Shown piece after piece: positions 34,851 through 42,302 of a stretch of DNA of 64,000 nucleotides (position 1 is its first letter; each line of letters opens with the position of its first letter). The notes under the pieces were generated by a model. It ran no database searches. It was given only the letters and a program-made list of their open reading frames with translations, and was not told where the DNA came from. This DNA comes from Bacillota bacterium (GTDB lineage Bacteria > Bacillota_A > Clostridia > Lachnospirales > Lachnospiraceae), in NCBI GenBank assembly GCA_023407175.1, contig JAEYMU010000040.1, positions 84,038 through 148,037 of the forward strand, given 5' to 3'. A program made the translations under genes and the position numbers.

Positions 34851-36431
34851 TTATCTGTATAATACTTTTCCGGCCAGGGTATTTGTAAACTCTCCCTGCT
34901 CCACCGCTACGGCTCCGTTGACAATCACATATTCGATGCCCTCCGGATGCCTTGCCGGGTCTGTAAAGCTTCCCTTATCCCTTACCGTATCAGGATTGAA
35001 GATGCAAATATCCGCATAATACCCCGGTTCCAGCTTCCCCCGGTTTTTGATGTGCATTGCCTGTGCGGCCTTCCAGGTCATCTTATAAATTGCCTCCTCC
35101 AGAGTTAATACCTTACTCTCCCTGACATAGCTTGATAAGATACGTGCAAAGGCACCGTAAACTCTGGGATGAGGCTTACCTCCCAGCAGTCCGTCGGTGC
35201 AAGCATTCATCTCAGGCCTCTTCATGAAGCAGGCAATATGCTCCTCGGTGCCATAAAAATCCACCATCCCCACCGCATTTTCCTCCTCCAGCAAAAGGTC
35301 AAAGGCAGCTTCATAAGGGTCCTTCCCGCGAAGCTCTCCAAGCTGTACCAGATTTAGTCCCACGGCCTCCCGGTTTTTTTCCGTCTTCACACTGGTAATA
35401 AAGATCTGATCCAGCCCTGCGAAATCAATAAAATTATCCCAGCCCTCAATTCCATGTTCCATATCATAAATCATTTTCCTGCGCAGCTCCATATCGGATA
35501 ACCGCATAAGGAGCCGGTCTGTGCCTCCGTCATGGGCCCAGGGCGGTAATATGACCCCCAGCATGGTGCTTCCCGCCACATAAGGATACTGGTCAAAGGA
35601 TACCCTGACTCCCTCCGCGGCGCAGCGATCCAGTATGGCAAGCACCTCACCAATCTTATTCCAGTTTTTTCTTCCGCATACCTTAAAATGAGAGAAATGG
35701 ATGGGTATGACGCTTTTTTTGCCGATACGGACAATTTCTTCCATGGATTCCAGTATGCTGTCCGCTTCACTTCTCTGATGCACCACATAGATGCCGCCGT
35801 ATTCCCGGGCCACCTTACAGATTTCAATAATTTCCTCTTCCTCCGAATAGGCGCAGGGCATATAGATCAACCCGTCAGAGATTCCAATGGCTCCCGCCTC
35901 CATCTCCCTGCGGACAATTTCCTTCATCCGTTCCAGCTCTTCCTTCGTCGGCTGCCGGTTCTCAAGTCCCATGGCCTCCATGCGGATATTGCCATGGGGC
36001 AGCAGATAACATACGTTAACCGCCGGATGTGCCGCCTCGATCAGCTTAAGATAATGTGCCGTATCCTGATAGGTCCAATCAACGGAATCCGAGGCCCCGT
36101 CCAGCCCGGCCAGATTCTTACGCCAGGGGCTAATACAGGCTATAGGAAGGGGTGCCATGGATATGCCGTCCTGTCCAAGAACCTCCGTTGTAATTCCCTG
36201 CTTCAGCTTGGGAAGGACCTCAGGGCGAAGGAGCAGCTCAAGGTCGCTGTGGCTGTGGGTATCGATAAACCCCGGGGCTACTGCCAGTCCCTTCGCATCG
36301 ATCACCTGGTCGGCCCTTTTTGCCGTGCGGCCTATCTCTTCGATTTTGTCCTGATGAACCAGAATATCCCCATAATAACCCGGGCCTCCTGTTCCATCCA
36401 CGATATATCCATTCTTGATCAATATTCTCAT
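34851..36431 (-). CDS. N-acyl-D-amino-acid deacylase (D-aminoacylase family)
   Basis: This 526-residue amidohydrolase-superfamily enzyme has metal ligands HSHSD at 59-63 and the SHFK motif near 248. The closing segment GKLEPGYYADICIFNPDTVRD is typical of D-aminoacylases. These hydrolyse N-acyl-D-amino acids; decarbamoylation in a hydantoin pathway is also known for related amidohydrolases. The start overlaps the stop of the preceding ATP-binding gene as ATGA. The context (hydantoinase, racemase) supports a D-amino acid derivative as substrate. Confidence 0.88.
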   Translation of the reverse strand: MRILIKNGYIVDGTGGPGYYGDILVHQDKIEEIGRTAKRADQVIDAKGLAVAPGFIDTHSHSDLELLLRPEVLPKLKQGITTEVLGQDGISMAPLPIACISPWRKNLAGLDGASDSVDWTYQDTAHYLKLIEAAHPAVNVCYLLPHGNIRMEAMGLENRQPTKEELERMKEIVRREMEAGAIGISDGLIYMPCAYSEEEEIIEICKVAREYGGIYVVHQRSEADSILESMEEIVRIGKKSVIPIHFSHFKVCGRKNWNKIGEVLAILDRCAAEGVRVSFDQYPYVAGSTMLGVILPPWAHDGGTDRLLMRLSDMELRRKMIYDMEHGIEGWDNFIDFAGLDQIFITSVKTEKNREAVGLNLVQLGELRGKDPYEAAFDLLLEEENAVGMVDFYGTEEHIACFMKRPEMNACTDGLLGGKPHPRVYGAFARILSSYVRESKVLTLEEAIYKMTWKAAQAMHIKNRGKLEPGYYADICIFNPDTVRDKGSFTDPARHPEGIEYVIVNGAVAVEQGEFTNTLAGKVLYR

Positions 36432-37264
36432 AGAGCTATCTTGCCTTCTTCCAATAATTCCTTTATTTCATCAATATTGATGACACCATTATGCTCTCCG
36501 CTTGCATCCAGAAGCTGGGCCATACGGGTTACCATAGGCGGCTTTACATAGCCCTCCTTCAGCTTCTCCGGCTGTGAGAAAATCTCGGCCGGTGTTCCAT
36601 CCATATAGATCTCACCCTTCTTCATGACCATAATCCGCTTGGCATATTGGGCAACGATGTGCATTTCATGGGTGATTATCAGGATGGTATGGCCATGCTT
36701 TTCATTCAAATCCTTTAAAAACTCCATGATTTCAAGTGACTGTCTGTAATCCTGGCCTGTGGTGGGTTCATCTACAATGATTACCTGGGGCTTCAGAGAC
36801 AGGATGGAAGCGATGGCTACCCGCTGACGCAGGCCCTTCATCAAAAGCACCGGCTGTTCTTCAAACAGCTCTTCCTTTACCCCTGCGGTAGACGCCGCCT
36901 CCTTCACCCTTATCTTTACTTCCTTATCCTCAAGACCGATGTTCCGGGGAGCGTAAGCAATCTCATCGTATACCTTGGAGTTAAATAGCTGATGGTCCGG
37001 ATTTTGAAACACATAGCCAATATTTTTCACCAGCTCCTTTACCTTTGGCTTTTGCTCCACATGGAGCCCTCCGACGATGATCTCACCGCTGGTAGGCGCA
37101 AGAATTCCGTTCAGACATTTGGACAGGGTAGTTTTCCCACAGCCGTTTTGTCCGATCAGCGCCACGAATTCCCCCTTATTTACGGTAATGTTTATATTTT
37201 CCAAGGCCACTGTGCCGTCATCGTAGGTAAAGTTCAAATTTTTTACTTGAATTATTTCTTCCAT
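36428..37264 (-). CDS. ECF transporter ATP-binding subunit (second), variant signature motif
   Basis: This 278-residue ABC ATPase is like EcfA/CbiO. Walker A GQNGCGKT is at about 38-45, the Q-loop in VFQNPDHQLF and Walker B IIVDEPTTGQD at about 161-171. The signature motif, normally LSGGQ, reads LMKGLRQR at 141-148, a notable departure from the neighbouring subunit (LSGGQKQR). One ATP site of the heterodimer may therefore be degenerate. The ATG at 37264 follows GAGGAG; an ATG-like start four codons earlier overlaps the previous gene. Confidence 0.88.
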   Translation of the reverse strand: MEEIIQVKNLNFTYDDGTVALENINITVNKGEFVALIGQNGCGKTTLSKCLNGILAPTSGEIIVGGLHVEQKPKVKELVKNIGYVFQNPDHQLFNSKVYDEIAYAPRNIGLEDKEVKIRVKEAASTAGVKEELFEEQPVLLMKGLRQRVAIASILSLKPQVIIVDEPTTGQDYRQSLEIMEFLKDLNEKHGHTILIITHEMHIVAQYAKRIMVMKKGEIYMDGTPAEIFSQPEKLKEGYVKPPMVTRMAQLLDASGEHNGVINIDEIKELLEEGKIAL

Positions 37265-37272
37265 AGATCTCC

Positions 37273-38163
37273 TCATTTCTGCGCTGCTGATGGCCCCGCC
37301 TGCGAGGCTTTGCGCATTCCGGTTAACAGTTCTTTGATTTCCCGGGTGATCTCCTCTAATTTCACAGGTCCTGTTTTATCAATTCCGAATTTATCATAGA
37401 GATAATACAGCAGTTCAATTCCCTCCGGTACCTTCAGGCTGTTTTCCTTTAGCAGCTCCACATCCCGGAAGAATTCTCCGGTCTCCATATGACGGATAAT
37501 CCGGCCCTCCTTCATCAGCACTACTTCATCCGAAAGCTCTGCGATTTTTTCAATATTATGCTCTATAACAACAACAGTCATTTTTAATTCCTGCTTGATA
37601 TATTCCAGTATTTCAAAAACCTCATCCTTGGATTTTGGATCGAGCATGGAGGTGGGCTCATCCAGAATGATCATTTTTGGCTTTGTTGCCAATACCGAGG
37701 CGATGGCAACTCTTTGCTTTTGCCCTCCTGATAAATCAAAGGGCGGTTTCTCCAGAAGCTCCTCTAAATGACAGATTTCACTCACCCACGCGATTCTCTT
37801 CTCTATTTCTTCCACCGGAACTCCGATGTTCTCCAATCCGAAGGCAATTTCTTCCTCCACACTCATGGTCGTAAACTGGGCATCGGGATCTGAGAAGACC
37901 ATACCGGCCCTTTCTGCGATCACACGGGAATCACAGTCTTTTACCGGCTCTCCGTAAAGCAGTACCTGTCCCTTATAGATGCCGGTGGTGCTGTTAGGTA
38001 TAATCCCTTTGATACAGGATACCAGGGTTGTCTTTCCTGATTCGTTGGAGCCTACAATTCCCAAAAATATATTTTCCTTGATTGCCAGATTTACATGATC
38101 AAACACATAGTCCTTTGTTCCATCATATTTCCAGCATAAATCGGTTATTTCCACTGCGTTCAT
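37273..38163 (-). CDS. ECF transporter ATP-binding subunit (first)
   Basis: This 296-residue EcfA-type ATPase has a P-loop GSNESGKTT near 40-48, the signature LSGGQKQRVAIAS and Walker B MIILDEPTSMLDP. It has a short C-terminal tail of about 30 residues. It forms the energising module with the other ATPase and the T subunit encoded next to it. A strong AGGAGG site precedes the ATG. Confidence 0.92.
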   Translation of the reverse strand: MNAVEITDLCWKYDGTKDYVFDHVNLAIKENIFLGIVGSNESGKTTLVSCIKGIIPNSTTGIYKGQVLLYGEPVKDCDSRVIAERAGMVFSDPDAQFTTMSVEEEIAFGLENIGVPVEEIEKRIAWVSEICHLEELLEKPPFDLSGGQKQRVAIASVLATKPKMIILDEPTSMLDPKSKDEVFEILEYIKQELKMTVVVIEHNIEKIAELSDEVVLMKEGRIIRHMETGEFFRDVELLKENSLKVPEGIELLYYLYDKFGIDKTGPVKLEEITREIKELLTGMRKASQAGPSAAQK

Positions 38164-38186
38164 TTGCTTGCCTCCTGTCAGCTAAA

Positions 38187-39056
38187 TTATAAGATTGATC
38201 CAAACCATGCGTTCAGAACGGAATTCTTCAGCGCGAATATGTCAAAGGTGACTTTAAAGGTGAGGACTCCCACAAACAATGCAAGGATGGATACGGCTAC
38301 CACATAATCAAGGATGGTTTTCTTAAATTTGGTTCTTAGATAGTCCGGCCGCTTCTTTCCCTGGTAAGTCCCTTTGATTTCCGTACCCTTTGCATAAAGT
38401 CCGGTGCTAATGTCCTCAGAGCGCCGGATTGCAAGAGTGAACAGCGGGATCATGTACATGGGAAAATGACTCACCCTGGTGAGAAATTTTTCATGCTCCA
38501 TGTCAAGGCCCCTTGCCCTTTCCGCCTCCTTGACAATCCTGTAATCCTCCAGGAACATTCCTGCGGAGCGGAGCGTGAGGCCAAGAAAATAGGAAACTGC
38601 AAAGGGCACATTCATACAGCGAAGCCCTACCAGAATATCCCTTTCCCTATTCGTGGAGAAAAAGAAAATCGAGGCAAGTAACAGGGTTACGATACGAACA
38701 TAAACCATGATAGCCCATAATACGGAAAATCTGTAGAATTTCAACCCAAGTAATATTACAGGAACCTCACCATTAAGCTTTGTCGGAAACACAGTATAGG
38801 AAAAGGTAATAAAACAGGCTACCAAAATCAACATAGGAATATAAATCTTAAGCTGACGCATATCGATACGTGCAAACTTAAATAAACAAAGGGTAGCAAT
38901 TAACAAAAGAAGATTAACCTCCGGCATCTGAATGAGCAGGGGTACAAAGCTCATAGCCAAATACAATATAATTCTGGTTACCGGATGTAATATATAAATT
39001 GGGGATTTTATCGGTACATATCCCAGCACCGTTTTTCTCATATTTTCATGCTTCAT
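38187..39056 (-). CDS. ECF transporter transmembrane coupling subunit (EcfT)
   Basis: This 289-residue membrane protein has about five or six membrane segments. It carries the Ala-Arg-Gly motif typical of T subunits, in ERARGLDMEHE, followed by RRSEDISTGLYAKG. These bind the grooves of the two ATPases and couple them to the substrate-binding S subunit. The ATG at 39056 has GGAG upstream. It is separated from the S-subunit gene by about 190 bases with a GC-rich hairpin. Confidence 0.88.
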   Translation of the reverse strand: MKHENMRKTVLGYVPIKSPIYILHPVTRIILYLAMSFVPLLIQMPEVNLLLLIATLCLFKFARIDMRQLKIYIPMLILVACFITFSYTVFPTKLNGEVPVILLGLKFYRFSVLWAIMVYVRIVTLLLASIFFFSTNRERDILVGLRCMNVPFAVSYFLGLTLRSAGMFLEDYRIVKEAERARGLDMEHEKFLTRVSHFPMYMIPLFTLAIRRSEDISTGLYAKGTEIKGTYQGKKRPDYLRTKFKKTILDYVVAVSILALFVGVLTFKVTFDIFALKNSVLNAWFGSIL

Positions 39057-39190
39057 AAAAATCTCCATTCTGTCACAAACCCGCGAATTTGGGCATCAGC
39101 ACAAATTTGCCATGTGAAAAATCAAGATTTTCCACATTACGTCCTTCCACGGCATGCCATCATTTTTTTCTCATTTTAATAATTCATGGT

Positions 39191-39226
39191 TATAAGTTTG
39201 GGCAGCACTGAATGCTGCCCGCCTTA
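39191..39226. terminator. Intercistronic hairpin between S and T subunit genes
   Basis: An 8-base-pair GC-rich stem GGGCAGCA / TGCTGCCC (39200-39220) is extended by TATAAG / CTTATA. There is no long T-run, so partial termination or mRNA processing is more likely than full termination. Confidence 0.4.
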
Positions 39227-39244
39227 TAGCAAAGCTGCTTATTT

Positions 39245-39841
39245 TTATGCCCATAAGCCTTTGCAGAATGTTCTTGTTTTCATTACAAGTGGAGACAGGA
39301 ATTTTAACATAATAACACCTAGGATTGCAGATGCAACGGTGTTGCCTAAGAACCAGCCAAGGAAGTTCAGCGGAATGCCGGCCGGGGTGATGATGCCGAA
39401 GGCCAGTAATACCAGATTTCCCTCTGCCGCACCGATGATATTGGCAACCAGTGTGCCAAGAACTAAAAATACAGCATAGTCCTTGCCGCTCTTTAAACTT
39501 GGATCACAGTTCAGCTTCCGGAAAAAGTAACCTGCAAATGCCGCCTGGGCAAGGTTGCCGGGTATGTAGGCGATGGAAATCGGCAGCGCCGCCGACCCGG
39601 ATATGGCATTCGATATCATTGGAAAGACCACGGCTGCAATGGCTCCCCAGCCGCCGTACCAGATACATCCTACCGATTGAATCGCCTGTCCCGGCCAAAA
39701 ACATGATACCGGCCCGATAGAAACCGCAAGACTGCCGAAGGTTCCTACAACGATACCAACACCGGTGAACAATGCCATCATAACATAGTGGGATAGCCCG
39801 GGCTTTCTGACCTCACCCTCCTCAAGTTTCCAAATATTCAT
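39245..39841 (-). CDS. ECF transporter substrate-binding S component
   Basis: This 198-residue protein has six predicted membrane segments, as in S components (substrate-capturing subunits) of ECF transporters. Its size and location, followed by T and two ATPase genes, support the call. The substrate is not recognisable. Because the gene lies between hydantoin racemase and the amidohydrolase genes, a hydantoin, dihydropyrimidine or N-carbamoyl compound is the best guess (inference). It overlaps the racemase gene as ATGA and has an AAGGAGG site. Confidence 0.8.
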   Translation of the reverse strand: MNIWKLEEGEVRKPGLSHYVMMALFTGVGIVVGTFGSLAVSIGPVSCFWPGQAIQSVGCIWYGGWGAIAAVVFPMISNAISGSAALPISIAYIPGNLAQAAFAGYFFRKLNCDPSLKSGKDYAVFLVLGTLVANIIGAAEGNLVLLAFGIITPAGIPLNFLGWFLGNTVASAILGVIMLKFLSPLVMKTRTFCKGLWA

Positions 39842-40587
39842 CTCTTTTCCTCCTTATGTGGTTTAATATTTATTGCCTCGCATTCTGTGCGTTTTGGCTG
39901 ATGTTTTGCATAGAGCCCCGCCCCTGACACACTGTCCCCGTCGGAAAGAAGGGAAAGCAGGGTGGAAACTCCCGTAATAACCGGATCGATGACGGATACC
40001 TGCGTCTGCTCCATAATCTTTTTCTTTGAAACCATTGTCATACCTGCGCAGCCGTATATTACCACCTCCGCCTGCTTTTCCTTCGCCCCCTGAATCACCT
40101 TCAAAAGCTTTCCCTCCAGCTGCTCTGCATCGGATAAAAATTCCTCAATCGGGGTGTTCAGCGTCATTGAGCCGGCATTCCTTGCTTGCAGCCCATAGGT
40201 GTCAATCATGGACTCCATCATCGGCAGGGCCTTACTGCTGGCAGCCAGAACACTGAATTTATAGCCTAAGAGAAGGGCTCTGGAAAAGGCTGCTTCCGCA
40301 ATTCCGAGGACCGGTACCGGTGAGATTTCCTTCAGGGAATAGAGACAGGGATCTCCGAAGCAGGCTAACAAAATGCCGTCATACCGGGTCATATCCTGCT
40401 CCGTAAAATATTCAATGACCTCCGCTCCGGCCAGGGTATAGTCCGTAAAGCTTTCCAGCACCGGGGGAGCTTTTTTCATGCAGATTACTTCTATCTGCGC
40501 CGGCAAATTCTCCTTACTAAGGGTTTCTCTGATATCCCGTGTCATCTTCTCCGAGCTGTTTGGATTGATCACCAGTATTCTTCTCAT
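39838..40587 (-). CDS. Aspartate/glutamate/hydantoin racemase family protein
   Basis: This 249-residue racemase has the two catalytic cysteines of the family in LLACFGDP (about residue 83) and VIYGCAGM (about 180). It begins with RRILVINPNSS, typical of hydantoin racemases (HyuE). It would interconvert D- and L-5-substituted hydantoins for the hydantoinase encoded just upstream. The ATG at 40587 is preferred, five bases after the hydantoinase stop with AAGGTG upstream; earlier in-frame starts overlap the stop. Confidence 0.88.
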   Translation of the reverse strand: MRRILVINPNSSEKMTRDIRETLSKENLPAQIEVICMKKAPPVLESFTDYTLAGAEVIEYFTEQDMTRYDGILLACFGDPCLYSLKEISPVPVLGIAEAAFSRALLLGYKFSVLAASSKALPMMESMIDTYGLQARNAGSMTLNTPIEEFLSDAEQLEGKLLKVIQGAKEKQAEVVIYGCAGMTMVSKKKIMEQTQVSVIDPVITGVSTLLSLLSDGDSVSGAGLYAKHQPKRTECEAINIKPHKEEKR

Positions 40588-40592
40588 AGGCA

Positions 40593-41993
40593 TCACCTTA
40601 AGGAGCGGTGCAGGAATTTACCGCTTCCCGGCTCTGCCAGGAACTGACCGTCCCTGGCAATAATTTCACCCCGGCGCATGGTAAGTACCGGAAGTCCCTT
40701 TACCTGCTTGCCCTCATATACAGAGGAATCAATTCCGTAATGCAGCGTATTGGCTGACAGGGTCATAACCGCATCCGGATCAACCAAAACAATGTCCGCA
40801 TCGCTTCCCGGCTGGAGGACACCCTTTTGGGGATACATGCCAAAGACCTTTGCCGGATTGGTGCTGGTAAGCTCCACCACTTTCTCCAGACTCATTCTTC
40901 CGGTACCGACACCCTCTGTCATAAGCACGCTTAACCGTTCTTCCAGCCCGCTTACTCCGTTGGCGATTTTTTTATAATCCGGAATCGGATTCCCTTTGGC
41001 ATCCTTACTTAAATAGCTTGTTTTTTCCCTGTCATCATACAAACAGTTATCCGAGCTTACGATGCACAGGTTTCCCTTCTTCAGAGCCTCCCACAGTGCC
41101 TCCTGGTCTTCCTTGTCACGCAGGGGCGGACTGCAGATGTAGCGAAAGCCTGTTTCTTCCTCATCCATAACCTCCTTGGTAAACTGAAGATAGTGCAGGC
41201 AGGTTTCGGCTATAACGGGATATCCTTCGTCTTGCGCCTCCCTGATCGCCCTTAAGGCTTCCTCACAGGTCACATGAAAAATATACAGCTCACAGCCTGC
41301 ATATTTGGCATATTGAATCATCTTTGCCGTAGCAAGTCCCTCTACAATCGGAGGCTTTGACAGGTAATGATATTTCCAGCCCGTGGTTCCTTGCTGCTCA
41401 AACAGCTCATCATTGTATTCGGAGATAGAATTATCCTCCGCATGTACCCCCGGCCTTGCTCCCCACCTTTTCGCCTCCAGCATGACCCGGAGCACGTCCT
41501 CGTCAGGAATCATAACACCTGCCTTACGGTAGGTGGTGAACATTTTCAGTGTCGGGCACCCGGCTTCTACCATTCCCTTGATTTCCCCAAGAACAGAAGC
41601 TGTTGCTTCTACGATTTTGGCATGCACGCCATAATCAATGGCTGCCACCTTCATCTCCGCCTTTCTCTCTTCAATCTTTTGAAGTACGGAATCTCCCGGC
41701 TGGGTATTGGTAAAATCAATAATCGAGGTAACGCCTCCCAAGGCAGCCGCCTTACTGGCGCTGTAAAAATCCAGGGGACCGATGCAGCCCATAAAGGGGG
41801 CTGCTATATGAACATGGGGATCAATAAGACCCGGTATCACGTATTTACCCGAAGCGTCAATCACTTCCCTTGCTTCCCCGAATAATGAGCTGTCCCCGAT
41901 TGCCAGTATCTTCTCGCCTTCTACGGCAAGATCCGTATTACACATTCCCTTCGCCGTCACTACACTTCCATTTTTTATAATAAAATCCAGCAT
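40593..41993 (-). CDS. Dihydropyrimidinase/D-hydantoinase family amidohydrolase
   Basis: This 466-residue cyclic amidohydrolase has metal ligands H60 and H62 (DPHVHI), the carboxylated lysine K150 (TLKMFTTYR), histidines in VHAEDN and FHVTCEEA, and aspartate in SSDNC. It opens hydantoin or dihydropyrimidine rings to N-carbamoyl amino acids. It is related to YgeZ of the ygeX-ygeY cluster and to phenylhydantoinase. It is the first gene of a long operon including racemase, transporter and amidases. The ATG at 41993 has AGAAGGG nine bases upstream; the ATG at 42002 directly abuts that site and is less likely. Confidence 0.9.
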   Translation of the reverse strand: MLDFIIKNGSVVTAKGMCNTDLAVEGEKILAIGDSSLFGEAREVIDASGKYVIPGLIDPHVHIAAPFMGCIGPLDFYSASKAAALGGVTSIIDFTNTQPGDSVLQKIEERKAEMKVAAIDYGVHAKIVEATASVLGEIKGMVEAGCPTLKMFTTYRKAGVMIPDEDVLRVMLEAKRWGARPGVHAEDNSISEYNDELFEQQGTTGWKYHYLSKPPIVEGLATAKMIQYAKYAGCELYIFHVTCEEALRAIREAQDEGYPVIAETCLHYLQFTKEVMDEEETGFRYICSPPLRDKEDQEALWEALKKGNLCIVSSDNCLYDDREKTSYLSKDAKGNPIPDYKKIANGVSGLEERLSVLMTEGVGTGRMSLEKVVELTSTNPAKVFGMYPQKGVLQPGSDADIVLVDPDAVMTLSANTLHYGIDSSVYEGKQVKGLPVLTMRRGEIIARDGQFLAEPGSGKFLHRSLR

Positions 41994-42070
41994 CCTCTTC
42001 ATCCCTTCTCTTCCCGCTTGTAATAATTTTCTAAAATTATTTAGGTAACAGCCTTACATAATTTGCTATT

Positions 42071-42116
42071 ACATAAAAAAACGACAGTTCAAGTTTTACA
42101 ACCTCACTGTCGTTTT
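42071..42116 (-). terminator. Terminator-like hairpin in the leader of the hydantoinase operon
   Basis: On the minus strand an 11-base-pair stem (AAAACGACAGT / ACTGTCGTTTT) with a 17-base loop ends in a run of seven T. It lies between the operon promoter (42141-42169) and the first ATG (41993), so it may act as an attenuator. Confidence 0.65.
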
Positions 42117-42140
42117 GCTCTCATTTATTAAATTAAGCAG

Positions 42141-42169
42141 AGTATAGCACGGGCTCAAAACCCTGTCAA
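42141..42169 (-). promoter_or_regulatory. Sigma-A promoter of the hydantoinase operon
   Basis: On the minus strand there is TTGACA (42164-42169), a 17-base spacer ending in GTGC, and TATACT (42141-42146). No sigma-54 (-24/-12) element was found nearby. Confidence 0.75.
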
Positions 42170-42198
42170 TACGCCATTTTGCAGCATTTTTTTACCAT

Positions 42199-42276
42199 TT
42201 TATCATTTTGAGAATTAACCCAAAATAATATTCTCATTTTGATAATAGGCTAAATTTTTATTATCAAAACGAGAAT
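42199..42276. promoter_or_regulatory. Three spaced palindromic operator-like sites
   Basis: Three 17-base sites (42199-42215, 42230-42246, 42260-42276) share the pattern TTNTCA-N3-(T/C)GANAA. The second reads ATTCTCATTTTGATAAT. Their centres are 30-31 bases apart, three helical turns. They lie 30-105 bases upstream of the -35 element of the hydantoinase operon, a position suited to an activator. Confidence 0.5.
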
Positions 42277-42302
42277 ATTAACAAAAAATTTTTTATATTT
42301 TT

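Noticed and set aside
35688..36551. Plus-strand open frame (287 codons) opposite the D-aminoacylase gene
   Set aside because: The minus-strand gene has catalytic motifs and operon context; the plus-strand frame is rich in Cys, His and Arg, typical of antisense shadows.
39099..39112. Possible sigma-54 promoter (TGGCA...GTGC on the minus strand) upstream of ecfT
   Set aside because: The spacing between the GG and GC elements is one base short of the required distance, and the operon has a good sigma-A promoter upstream.
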